Of a stretch of 64,000 nt of DNA, positions 11,163 through 19,591 are shown one piece after another. The first letter of the stretch is position 1. Each line of letters begins with the position of its first letter. A model generated the notes under the pieces. The model did not search any database, was not told the origin of the DNA, and saw only the letters and a program-made list of their open reading frames with translations. The stretch spans positions 46,012-110,011 of the forward strand of contig JAJDEP010000004.1 in NCBI GenBank assembly GCA_029259715.1, in the 5' to 3' direction. Both the position numbers and the translations under genes were made by a program. This DNA is from Planctomycetota bacterium (GTDB lineage: Bacteria > Planctomycetota > B15-G4).

Positions 11163-11702
11163 TTGGACATCTCCGAGATCCGCGTGAAGCTCGTCGAGAA
11201 TCCGCGGGAACGGTTGCTGGCGTTCTGCACGGTGACGTTTCGCCGGGAGTTCGTCGTCCGCGACGTGAAGATCATCGACGGCCCCCGAGGTCCCTTCGTC
11301 GCCATGCCCTCGCGCAAGGTGATGGATCGCTGCAAGCGCTGCGGCGGCAAGAACCACCTGCGCTCCTCGTTCTGCAACGAGTGCGGCGGCGCGCTCGATC
11401 GTGATCGCGCACCCAAGGACGCCCGCGGGCGGCCGCGGCTCCACGTCGACGTCGCCCACCCGATCAACCAGGACTGCCGTTCCAACCTCGAGTCGCAGGT
11501 CATCGCCTCCTATCACGAAGAGCTGGAGCGAGCGAGCCAGCCGGGCTACGTGGCTCCCGACCTCGAGGACAACCTCGACGACTACGTGTTCGAGGTGGAG
11601 TCGGTCCCGGGGGTGAACGCCGTGGAGAAGCGGGGCGCTGCCGACAAGCCGGCCGGTCGGTCCGTCGAGGCCGGCGGCGAGAGCCACTTCCAGGCCGAGT
11701 GA
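11163..11702 (+). CDS. spoVG: SpoVG-family protein with an inserted zinc ribbon
   Basis: A 179-residue homolog of SpoVG, a small nucleic-acid-binding regulator. The family core is split: residues 1-52 match the first half (FRREFVVRDVKIIDG, FVAMPSRK) and about 93-125 match the second half (HVDVAHPIN, ...ASYHEELE). Between them lies a four-cysteine element, C57-x2-C60 and C71-x2-C74, plus a basic linker. An acidic tail follows. Ordinary SpoVG is about 95 residues and lacks the cysteines. The start is a TTG with GGGGAG upstream. The DUF2520 gene begins two bases after its stop. The zinc ribbon suggests altered RNA or DNA binding; that is inference. Confidence 0.9.
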   Translation: MDISEIRVKLVENPRERLLAFCTVTFRREFVVRDVKIIDGPRGPFVAMPSRKVMDRCKRCGGKNHLRSSFCNECGGALDRDRAPKDARGRPRLHVDVAHPINQDCRSNLESQVIASYHEELERASQPGYVAPDLEDNLDDYVFEVESVPGVNAVEKRGAADKPAGRSVEAGGESHFQAE

Positions 11703-11703
11703 G

Positions 11704-12642
11704 GTGGTCCCCGACCTGCCACGGGACGGCCCCGCGGGTCACGGCCGACGTCTCTTCGTCGCCGGTGCCGGAGCCGCCGGCACGACCCTCGCGCTGGCCC
11801 TGGTCCGACACGGGCACGGCGCCTGGACTCCCGCGGAGATCGCCTGCCGCACCCACGCCCGGGCGCAATCCCGCCGCGATCTGATCGGGAGCGGCGAGGC
11901 CGTGACCCTCGAGGCCCTCGCGGATCCGCGGCGACCGAGCGGACCGGGGCCCGCCCTGCTGCTGATCGCCGTCCCCGATCGCGCCATCGGCCCGGTGGCC
12001 GAGCAACTCGCCGCGCGCCCCTGGCCCGATACATGCGTTGCATTGCATCTGTCGGGCTCCGTGGAGATCGAGGCCCTCGCCCCTCTCGCCCGGGCCAGGC
12101 TGTCCATCGGGGGCCTGCACCCCCTCAAGAGCTTCGTCGATCCCGACCGCGACGCCGATGGCCTGGCCGGCACCGTCATGGCCCTCGAGGGTGACGCCGA
12201 GGCCCTCGCGGAGGGCCGGCGCATCGCCGCCGCCCTGGTCGCCCGGCCCTTCGAGCTGGCCCCCGGCCGCCGGGCCGCCTGGCACGCCGGCGCCGCCCAC
12301 GCCTGCAACCACTTCGTCGCGCTGGTCGATCAGGCCCTCGATCTGCTCGAGCTCGCGGGGCTGCCCCGGGACGCGGGCCGGGCCGCGTTGGTGCCCTTGC
12401 TGGCCGGCACCCTCGAACACCTCGCTGACCTTCCGCCCGCGCAGGCCTTGACGGGCCCGGTCGTTCGCGGTGACCTGCAGGCCGTGGAACGCCACCTGAA
12501 GGTCCTCGCCGATGAACCGGCAGACGTCAACGCCGCCTATCGGGCCCTCGCCCGCCGGGCCACCGAGCTCGCCGCCGCGCAGCGGGGTCTGCCGGACGAC
12601 GTGGCCGCAGCGTTGCGCCGCACCCTGGAGAACGACCGTTGA
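11704..12642 (+). CDS. Rossmann-fold DUF2520 oxidoreductase-like protein
   Basis: A 312-residue protein with an N-terminal dinucleotide-binding motif (FVAGAGAAGTTLA, 18-30) and a C-terminal 6-phosphogluconate-dehydrogenase-like helical domain. DUF2520 hallmarks are GGLHPLKSF (136-144), AWHAGAAHACNHFVAL (192-207) and TGPVVRGD..AVERHL. The family resembles ketopantoate reductase and pyrroline-5-carboxylate reductase in fold, and its members often lie beside panC. Here it lies two genes after panD, and no panE is seen, so a role in pantoate formation is possible but unproven. Its stop overlaps the next gene's TTG start (TTGA). Confidence 0.85.
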   Translation: MVPDLPRDGPAGHGRRLFVAGAGAAGTTLALALVRHGHGAWTPAEIACRTHARAQSRRDLIGSGEAVTLEALADPRRPSGPGPALLLIAVPDRAIGPVAEQLAARPWPDTCVALHLSGSVEIEALAPLARARLSIGGLHPLKSFVDPDRDADGLAGTVMALEGDAEALAEGRRIAAALVARPFELAPGRRAAWHAGAAHACNHFVALVDQALDLLELAGLPRDAGRAALVPLLAGTLEHLADLPPAQALTGPVVRGDLQAVERHLKVLADEPADVNAAYRALARRATELAAAQRGLPDDVAAALRRTLENDR

Positions 12643-14099
12643 GCACGCGACTCGTCGCCACCGCCATGCCCCCGACGCCCGCGGCCGTGGCCCGTCTGCT
12701 GGTGGAACCACCCCAGGGCGTCGACTTCGTGGAGCTGCGCCTCGATGCGCTCGACGAACCCACCGAAGCCACCGTGAAGCAACTCTTCGCCCTGCCGCGC
12801 AGCGTGCCGGTGCTGGCGGCCGCCCGCGCCTGTCCGGACAAGCTCGACGACAAGCAGCGCCTGGCCCTGCTCGCCGTGGCCGGCGAGTGCGGCGCCGACA
12901 TCATCGATGTCGACGACAGCCTGCTCGCCGACTTCCCCAAGTCGGTGCCGGGCGACCGGCTGGCGTCCGCGCACGTGTCGCGCTTCGTGCCGCGCCTCGA
13001 GGCCCTGGCCGAGCGCGTGGCCGGCGCCGACGCGCGCTTCAAGAAGCTCGCCATCCCCGCCAACTCCCCGGTGCAGCTCGCCGAACTGCTCGACTTGCAG
13101 GACCAGCACGGGGGCGACTTCGCCATGGTCACCACCGGACGACTCAGCGAAGCGGGCCGGGTCATGGCCGCCGGGCGAGGCGCGCCGCTGTGCTACGCCG
13201 CAGCTGATGCCCAGGCCCCCGGACACGCCGACCAGCCGTCGGCGGACCGTCTGCACTGCATTTATCATGTCGGCACCGTCGGCCCCGGCACGCGCTTCTT
13301 CGCGGTGGTGGGACATCCCATCGCCCACTCCATGTCGCCCACGTATCACAACACCATCTTCCGCCGCACCGGTCTCGACGTCCGGCTCGTGACCCTCGAT
13401 GTCGACGACATGCGCGAGCTGCTGGCCATGTCCGACGCCTTGCGCATCGACGGGCTCTCGATCACGCATCCGTTCAAGCGCGAGGCCTTGTCGATGGCGT
13501 CCACCGCCCTGCCCGGCGCCTTGTCCACCGGCGCGGCCAACACGCTCATGCGCACACCCACCGGATGGCAGGCGCGCAACACCGACTGGAAGGCCGCGTG
13601 CGACCTGCTGCCCAAGCTGCTGCGACGCTGGCGCAAGGCCCACGCCGGCGACGTGCCCGAGGTGCTCTTGCTGGGCGCCGGCGGCGCCGCCCGGGCGCTG
13701 GCCATCGCGCTCATGGAGCAGGGCGCCGACATCTCCATCTGGTCGCGGCACGATGAGAACGCGGTCGACCTCGCCGAGGAGCTGGACACCCGCGCCGTCT
13801 CCGAGCTGGCCGGCACCGGCTGGGACTTCATCATCAACTGCACGCCCGTGGGCATGGACGGCGTCCCCGCCGACGGACTGCCCGTCGCGGCCGACAACTT
13901 CCGCGCGGGCGCCCTCGCCCTCGACCTGACCTACGGTGACGGCCCCTCGTGCTTCCGCGACGCGGTCGCCGCGAGCGGGGCCACGCTCACGACGGGCGAG
14001 GAGTTCTTCGCCCTGCAGGCCCGGCGTCAGGCCGAGCTGTTCTCGGGTGGTCCCATCAGCGCCGAGTTGCACAAGGAGTCCGTCGCCGCGTTGAGCTGA
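12639..14099 (+). CDS. aroDE: Bifunctional 3-dehydroquinate dehydratase / shikimate dehydrogenase
   Basis: A 486-residue fusion covering two consecutive shikimate-pathway steps. Residues 1-215 resemble type I dehydroquinase: VELRLD (31-36), IIDVDDS (88-94), a His at 112 in the position of the catalytic His, and the Schiff-base Lys in FKKLAIP (K136). Residues 220-486 are AroE: GHPIAHSMSP (225-234), catalytic Lys in ITHPFKREA (K280), NTD (314-316), GAGGAARA (346-353), NCTPVGM (400-406) and QARRQ near the end. The AroE half is canonical. The dehydroquinase half is divergent, with AHVSR where SxHDF-type motifs are usual. Similar fusions occur in plants and some bacteria. TTG start overlapping the previous stop. 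Confidence 0.92.
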   Translation: MSTRLVATAMPPTPAAVARLLVEPPQGVDFVELRLDALDEPTEATVKQLFALPRSVPVLAAARACPDKLDDKQRLALLAVAGECGADIIDVDDSLLADFPKSVPGDRLASAHVSRFVPRLEALAERVAGADARFKKLAIPANSPVQLAELLDLQDQHGGDFAMVTTGRLSEAGRVMAAGRGAPLCYAAADAQAPGHADQPSADRLHCIYHVGTVGPGTRFFAVVGHPIAHSMSPTYHNTIFRRTGLDVRLVTLDVDDMRELLAMSDALRIDGLSITHPFKREALSMASTALPGALSTGAANTLMRTPTGWQARNTDWKAACDLLPKLLRRWRKAHAGDVPEVLLLGAGGAARALAIALMEQGADISIWSRHDENAVDLAEELDTRAVSELAGTGWDFIINCTPVGMDGVPADGLPVAADNFRAGALALDLTYGDGPSCFRDAVAASGATLTTGEEFFALQARRQAELFSGGPISAELHKESVAALS

Positions 14100-14122
14100 C
14101 GCGGACACCGGCGGAGGCGGTC

Positions 14123-16681
14123 GTGGACGACGAAGCAAGCAGCGCCGGAGCAACGCAGCCCCTCGAGCGGTTCCCCTGCCTGATCGTGGGGGCCACCGTG
14201 GCGCTGCTGTTCACCGCCCTGCCCCGGGGGGTGTTGCTGCCGGCCGTCGACCGCACCGTCCCGTGGGCCGTCGGTCTGGTGGTGCAGGCCGGGGCCTTCG
14301 CCCTGGGTCTGGCGGCGGCCCGCTCAGTGGCCCGCAGCCGACGCCGACTGCTGCTGGTGGCCGCGGCCACCCTGGCCGGCGGACTGCTGGCCTCGGCGCT
14401 GTGCGACTGGCTGCGCCCCTCGCTCGTGATCTGGTTGCTGGGCGACTCGCCCTTCTACGGACTCATCGTGGCGGCCAGCGCCGCGGTGAGCCTGCCCCTG
14501 GCGCTGCCCCTGGGCGCGCTGGCCGGCATCCCCCTGGCGTCGGGCGGGCGCGGGGCGGCCTGGCTGCTGCTCGGCGCGGCGGCGGGCTTCGTGGCCGCCC
14601 CGATCCTGTGCGAGATGCTCCTCGGCTGGTCGGTGAGCCTGCAGGCCTGCGCCCTCGTCGGCGCGGCGGGCGCCATCGGGATGGCCCGCCACCCGCCGCG
14701 GCCGCCCCCGGCGGCGCGACTCGCCCCCGGCGCCGCGGTGAGCCTCGCCGTGGGCGGCGCCGCGACCATGGCGGCCTACGGCCAGCTCGACGGACACCTC
14801 GACCTGGGCAACCTCGGCGGACCGTGGTTCGCGGCGTGCGCCTGCTTCGCCGGATCGCTGTGGGTGCGCTTCCCTCCGCCGCCGCGGGCGATCCACATGC
14901 CCTTGCTGGTCATCGCCTGGACCTTGCTGCTCCCGCTGTTGCTGCCGGTCGAGCCGGCGGTCTGGTCCGACGCCCACGGAGACCCGCGCCAGGGCGTGCT
15001 GCTCATCGCCCTGATCGGTCTGCCGGCCGGCCTGCTCCTCGGCGGCTTGCTGGGCCAACGCTCGGCGTCCGAGGTGCGCGGGGTGCCGCTGGCCTTGTCG
15101 CCGCTGCTCATCGTCGTGCTCCTGCCCCTCGTGCTCTGGCGCCTGCTCCCGACCTGGGACGTGCGCGGCGCGAGTTGGGCCCTCGCCCTGGTCGGCGTGG
15201 TGGGCGATTGGGTCAGTCACCGCCGCGGCAACCATGCCTGGCGTCAGGCCCTCGTGCTCCTGCTCGCCTTCGGCGGCCTGTCCCTGCTCGGGGTCGGACG
15301 GCCGCTGCCCGACGGGGCCCTGCCGAGCATCGAATCGTGGCAGACGGCCGAGGGCCCGGCCGCCGTTGTCGTCGATCCCGACTCGGGCGAGGAGCTGCTG
15401 GCCGTCAACGGCGCGGCGGCGCTCGGGCGCTCGGCGCGGCAGCGCCGCCGGCTCGCGCACCTGCCGCTGCTGGTCCACGGCGCGCCGCGCTCGGTGCTGC
15501 TCTCGGCCTCGAGCCACGGCGAGGAAGCCCGCGCCGCCATGCAACACGACCTCGACAGCCTGGTGTGGATCGAGCCCTTCTCCGATCGCAGCGCCATCGT
15601 CGACACGAGCACCACCGGCGCCTACCTGGTGCGCAAGACGGGCAGCGAACGCATGCTCATCGCCGGGCGGCCCGAACGCTACGACGTGATCGTCATGGCG
15701 CCCGACCCGCTGGCCTCGACCCGCGCTCCGCTCGTGGGCACGGTGGAGTTCTTCGAGGTCGCCCGCGGCCGCCTGGCGGACGACGGCCTGCTGTGCCAGT
15801 GGTGGGACCTCTTCACTACCCACATCACCGAGTTCAAGGCGGTGGCCGCCAGCGCGGCCCAGGTCTTCGACCATGTCTACGTGATCATGGACCACCCGCG
15901 CAGCCGCCGCATGCAACTGGCCGTGATCGCCTCGCAACGACCGCTGGAAATTGACGTCGAGCTCATGGAGAACTTCCTCTTCGAGCACCCGGCCATCCGC
16001 GACGACCTCGAGCAGGTGGGCATCAACGGGATCATGGTGGCGTCGCTGATCATGGCCGACCGCGGCACGCTGCAACTGCTGGCGCCGCAGCACGCCGCCC
16101 TGCGGGACGCCCGCCCGGTGCTCGGCGTGCGCGGTCCGGCCCGGGCCCTGTGGTCGCCCACGCCGCCCACCGCCGTCCACAACACCCTGCTCGTGCGGCG
16201 CCGCGGCGCCCTCGATTGGATCGCCGGCGCCGACGACGACGCGGCCGTCGCCGCCCGGGCCCGGGACATCTACGCAGGTTGGCAGCAGATCATCGGCGGG
16301 GCCGCGCAGGTCGTGGCCGCCCACGGGCGCCGCGCGCCGTCCTTCGAGAGCGAGGCCTCCGGATCGGGTTCCCCCGAGGAGTACGACGCCTTCATCGCGG
16401 CGCTGCCGGACCTGCACGACTGGCCCTACCTCGACGGACTCGTGCTCGGGGCCGCCCACTCACTGCGCAAGCAACGTGAATTCGACGCGGCCGAGACGTA
16501 CCTGCGCCGCGCCATCGCCAACAAGCCCTGGTCGGCCCCCTTCCGCTACGCCCTCGCGCGGCTCGTGGAGGAGCGCGGGGACGCCGCGCTGGCCCGCGAG
16601 CTCTACGGCACCGTGGTGGCCTTCGACGCCGAGCACGCCGAGGCCCTCGACGCCCTGCGGCGACTCACCTCCGACGGCTAG
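14123..16681 (+). CDS. Polytopic membrane protein with degenerate spermidine-synthase-like domain and TPR tail
   Basis: An 852-residue protein starting at GTG, five bases after GGAGG. About ten hydrophobic segments span residues 20-395. A soluble domain then follows the spermidine-synthase-like pattern: a beta hairpin (411-430), RRRLAHLPLLVHGAPRSVLL (441-460), RYDVIVMAPDPL (519-530) and FFEVARGRLADDGLLCQWW (543-561). The glycine-rich SAM-binding motif is missing: SVLLSASSHGEEA stands where a GxGxG is expected. Helical repeats (about 785-850) look like TPRs. Membrane-anchored SpeE-like proteins of this layout are common but mostly uncharacterised. I infer a non-polyamine, possibly non-catalytic role. 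Its stop codon overlaps that of the convergent lipoprotein gene. Confidence 0.75.
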   Translation: MDDEASSAGATQPLERFPCLIVGATVALLFTALPRGVLLPAVDRTVPWAVGLVVQAGAFALGLAAARSVARSRRRLLLVAAATLAGGLLASALCDWLRPSLVIWLLGDSPFYGLIVAASAAVSLPLALPLGALAGIPLASGGRGAAWLLLGAAAGFVAAPILCEMLLGWSVSLQACALVGAAGAIGMARHPPRPPPAARLAPGAAVSLAVGGAATMAAYGQLDGHLDLGNLGGPWFAACACFAGSLWVRFPPPPRAIHMPLLVIAWTLLLPLLLPVEPAVWSDAHGDPRQGVLLIALIGLPAGLLLGGLLGQRSASEVRGVPLALSPLLIVVLLPLVLWRLLPTWDVRGASWALALVGVVGDWVSHRRGNHAWRQALVLLLAFGGLSLLGVGRPLPDGALPSIESWQTAEGPAAVVVDPDSGEELLAVNGAAALGRSARQRRRLAHLPLLVHGAPRSVLLSASSHGEEARAAMQHDLDSLVWIEPFSDRSAIVDTSTTGAYLVRKTGSERMLIAGRPERYDVIVMAPDPLASTRAPLVGTVEFFEVARGRLADDGLLCQWWDLFTTHITEFKAVAASAAQVFDHVYVIMDHPRSRRMQLAVIASQRPLEIDVELMENFLFEHPAIRDDLEQVGINGIMVASLIMADRGTLQLLAPQHAALRDARPVLGVRGPARALWSPTPPTAVHNTLLVRRRGALDWIAGADDDAAVAARARDIYAGWQQIIGGAAQVVAAHGRRAPSFESEASGSGSPEEYDAFIAALPDLHDWPYLDGLVLGAAHSLRKQREFDAAETYLRRAIANKPWSAPFRYALARLVEERGDAALARELYGTVVAFDAEHAEALDALRRLTSDG

Positions 16682-17742
16682 TCCGCCGCGTCGGTCCACA
16701 CGGGGATGCCGAGCAGGCGCCAGGTCGTCGTGCCCGGCTCGCGGTTGCGCGCCACCAGGCCGGCCACCCACCAGTCGGTCTCGCTCTCCGCGGCGGTGTC
16801 CTCCCACCCGCCCCACAGCGGGCCCACGTAGTGCCAGCCGCCGTCCGCGTCGGCCATGTTCATGTAGACCGGGAAGAACCACTCGCGCACGAACGGATCG
16901 TCGTCGTCCCGCCCGCGCCAGCTGCGGAAGAGCGAGACGGGCTCGCTGCTCGCCAGGGTCAGGAAGCGCACCTCGCGCCGGTCGCCCACATCGTCGTAGG
17001 CGAAGAGGGTCAGCAGGCCGAGGACGTCGAGCACCTCGATGGCCCGACTGCTCTCACGCCCCAGCGCGCCCACCGTCTCGCCCTCGGCGGGCAGCCCGGT
17101 GCTGGCGCTGAACCCGGTCACCAGACCGAGCAGCGACAGGAAGGCCATGTCGTCGCGACCGGCGCGGTGGGTCCAGTCGTAGAGCAGCAGGAAGCCCGAA
17201 CGCCAGTAGTCCTCGGTCTTGCTGACCTCGCGGAAGAACAGCGGCGCCAGGATGTGGTCGCGGCGCAGCTCGTCGCTCTCCTTGTAGCCGTAGAGGAACG
17301 AGTAGAATTCCATGCGCTCGAGCGGTGACGTGCGCGAGAAGTAGAACGGGAAGACCAGCGTCTGCTCGCGGAACGGCGGCGCCGAGAAGTTCCAGTAGAA
17401 CGGCAGCACGCGGAAGTGCCGCCGATCGCTCTCGACGTCCTCGCCCACCATCCAGAAGCAGGCGTTCCAACCGTAGGAGCTGCCGTCCTCGCTGCTCTCG
17501 GACGAGTAGAACGGCGGCACGAACACATCGCTGTGCCGCACCTGGTAGGGCTGGTCGAGCAGCCGCGTCGTGCACGCCGAGAGGGTCGAGAGCAGCGCCA
17601 GACCCAGGAGCGATAAGCCCAGGCGCGCGCATCCGCCCCGCACCGGACTCGCCACGCCGTGACGCGGGCATTCCACGCCGCGCGGGGTCGCCGATCGGCG
17701 TCGGCGCGAGACGAGGGAGCGCTGCGGGTGAGGAGGGCTCAT
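16678..17742 (-). CDS. Predicted lipoprotein, unknown function
   Basis: A soluble protein whose lipobox LSTLSAC follows a hydrophobic core (LGLSLLGLALL). The only ATG (17742) puts 56 residues before the lipid Cys, unusually long; a GTG at 17655 would give a normal lipoprotein signal peptide and is my preferred alternative. The body is rich in aromatic pairs such as FPFYFSR, FYSFLYGY and EWFFPVYMN in a repeating beta pattern. Such repeats recall outer-membrane-associated sheets but match no family I know. It lies directly downstream of a flippase on the same strand and ends on the convergent gene's stop. Confidence 0.7.
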   Translation of the reverse strand: MSPPHPQRSLVSRRRRSATPRGVECPRHGVASPVRGGCARLGLSLLGLALLSTLSACTTRLLDQPYQVRHSDVFVPPFYSSESSEDGSSYGWNACFWMVGEDVESDRRHFRVLPFYWNFSAPPFREQTLVFPFYFSRTSPLERMEFYSFLYGYKESDELRRDHILAPLFFREVSKTEDYWRSGFLLLYDWTHRAGRDDMAFLSLLGLVTGFSASTGLPAEGETVGALGRESSRAIEVLDVLGLLTLFAYDDVGDRREVRFLTLASSEPVSLFRSWRGRDDDDPFVREWFFPVYMNMADADGGWHYVGPLWGGWEDTAAESETDWWVAGLVARNREPGTTTWRLLGIPVWTDAAD

Positions 17743-17759
17743 CGGGGGCGCATGATAGG

Positions 17760-19361
17760 TCACCGGCCGCGCCGTCCGAAGGGCAGCTTGTCGGTGAAGC
17801 GGGCCAGGGCGGCCTTGTCCTCCGGCCGCAGGAATCCGCCGAACCACAACAGCAGGGGCGCCGCCACCAGGGCGCCGGCCCGCGTGGCCAGACCGACCCA
17901 GGTGTCGTCCGCCGGCGCGAAGCGTCCCACCACCGCGGCGCCGCCGATGAACACCAGTACGAGCCCCCCCAGGCGTCCCCACTCCCACCGATGGGGATAC
18001 ACGCGTTCGCTCAAGGCCAGCGTGAAGACGAGCATGAAGGCGTAGCTCACGGTGGTGGCCCAGGCCGCGCCCACCCCGCCATAGGCCGGGATCCACCAGA
18101 GATTGAGGCCGAGGTTGAGCACGGCGGCCGAGCACACCGAGACCGCCAGCCACCCGTTGCGGGCCCGGATCGAGAAGCCCACCCGCGCCACGTCGTTGAG
18201 CCCGTAGCAGACGTAACCGATGACCAGGATCCCGATCATGGACGCGGCCCCCTCGAATTCGCCGGTCGTGTCGGTGATGCGCGCGAACATGCGCGCGAAC
18301 AGGCCCCCGGGCAGGTCGCCGCTCGTGTCGAGCAGTCGCGCCAGGGGTGCACCGAGCATGGCCAGCGCGAAGCCCGCGGACGCCGCCACCGCCGCGAACG
18401 CCGTCGCCACCCGCGCGAACTGCTTCTGGGCGTCGGGCTCCTTGGCGATGTTGAAGAACACGGCCGGCCACATCATGCCCATGGGCGCGACCAGGGCGAT
18501 CTCGACGATGCGCGCGAACTTGTCGCCGTAGGCATAGAGGCCGCCGCCCTGCTCGAAGCCGAGCTGGTTGAGCAGCACCCGGTCGGTGGTCGCCAGGATG
18601 TTGAAGGCGATCGCCATGGGCATCAGCGGCAGGCCGTAGGCCACCAGCTTGCGGATCAACGCCCCGTCCAACGCCGGGCGGCGCATCTCGGGCACGTAGA
18701 CGAACGCCAGCGCGAGCCGGAAGGCCGCCGCCACCAGCGCCGCCCACGCGATGCCGAGGACGCCCATGTCGAGCACCGTCACGGCGACGATGTTGCCGAT
18801 CACCGCCACCAGGAACTCGCCGAAGCTCATGATCGCCACGGGCATGGTGCGGAAGCGCACCTTCAGGATGCCCTCGGCCGGATAGGTCATGTCGCGCAGA
18901 CCCTGGGCCGCCACGAACAGCGCCATGGTCAGGGCGTGGGCGCCGGTGTTCGTCGCCAGGCGGCCCAGCGGCGCGGCGAAGGCGATGGCCCCGCCGCAGA
19001 TCACGGCCGCCGCCAGGATCGCCCAGCCCGCCGTGACCGAGACGATGCGGCTCTTCTCGGCGTCGTCCGGTTCGCGCTCCTGCTCGCCGTCCCGCGCGGC
19101 GCCCGTCTTGAGCGCCCAGATCATCGACGAGGTCATGCCGTGCGACGCCACCAGACTCACCACGGTGGCCACGTTCAGGATGGCCTCCATGTAGCTGAAG
19201 TCGCGGGCGAGCAGGACGCCCGTGTAGATCGGCAGCAGGATGAAGCCCACGCCGCGGGTCAGCAGGTTGCCCACGAGCAGGATGCCCGAGTGCTTGGCGA
19301 GCTGGCCGAGGTGGCCGCCTCCCGATGCCGAGGACTCCGGGCTGTTCGCCGCGTCGCTCAA
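17760..19361 (-). CDS. Polysaccharide flippase (Wzx/MATE-like, MOP superfamily)
   Basis: A 533-residue protein with about 12-14 membrane segments. It begins KHSGILLVGNLLTRGVGFIL, the usual first helix of Wzx-type lipid-linked glycan flippases, and has the paired repeats SMIW..., GLPLMPMAIAFNILATTDRVLL and NLGLNLWWIPAYGGVGAAWA typical of the family. It starts at a TTG with GAGGAG 13 bases upstream. It is followed by a lipoprotein 17 bases downstream. No glycosyltransferase is adjacent, so the substrate cannot be guessed; a second flippase with its own GT cluster lies at 40943-42436. Confidence 0.88.
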   Translation of the reverse strand: MSDAANSPESSASGGGHLGQLAKHSGILLVGNLLTRGVGFILLPIYTGVLLARDFSYMEAILNVATVVSLVASHGMTSSMIWALKTGAARDGEQEREPDDAEKSRIVSVTAGWAILAAAVICGGAIAFAAPLGRLATNTGAHALTMALFVAAQGLRDMTYPAEGILKVRFRTMPVAIMSFGEFLVAVIGNIVAVTVLDMGVLGIAWAALVAAAFRLALAFVYVPEMRRPALDGALIRKLVAYGLPLMPMAIAFNILATTDRVLLNQLGFEQGGGLYAYGDKFARIVEIALVAPMGMMWPAVFFNIAKEPDAQKQFARVATAFAAVAASAGFALAMLGAPLARLLDTSGDLPGGLFARMFARITDTTGEFEGAASMIGILVIGYVCYGLNDVARVGFSIRARNGWLAVSVCSAAVLNLGLNLWWIPAYGGVGAAWATTVSYAFMLVFTLALSERVYPHRWEWGRLGGLVLVFIGGAAVVGRFAPADDTWVGLATRAGALVAAPLLLWFGGFLRPEDKAALARFTDKLPFGRRGR

Positions 19362-19389
19362 GGGGACGGTCTTGCTCCTCGGGGTCGGC

Positions 19390-19416
19390 GGCCGGCCGGA
19401 CAGACGCCGGCCGGCC
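19390..19416. repeat. Perfect 10-bp inverted repeat in a divergent intergenic region
   Basis: GGCCGGCCGG and its complement flank a seven-base loop. It lies 28 bases upstream of the flippase TTG (minus strand) and about 175 bases before the pseudopilin gene (plus strand). It could be an mRNA leader hairpin of the flippase or an operator; nothing in the sequence decides between them. Confidence 0.4.
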
Positions 19417-19591
19417 CGGTGGGCGCCGGTTCTCGCCGCCGGACAGCATAGAGGGGCGCAGGACCCGTTCGAAGGGCGCCTCGGAACGCTGATCGGGCCC
19501 CGCTCGCCCTCAAGCGAGTCGGCCTGCCCTGCCGAAGAAGGCCTCGGTCGTCACCCACGACCGGAGCAGAGAGAGAGGAGGCCACAGGCCG

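Noticed and set aside
17325..19451. 708-codon plus-strand frame opposite the flippase and lipoprotein
   Set aside because: Same antisense shadow; membrane-helix pattern is only on the minus strand.
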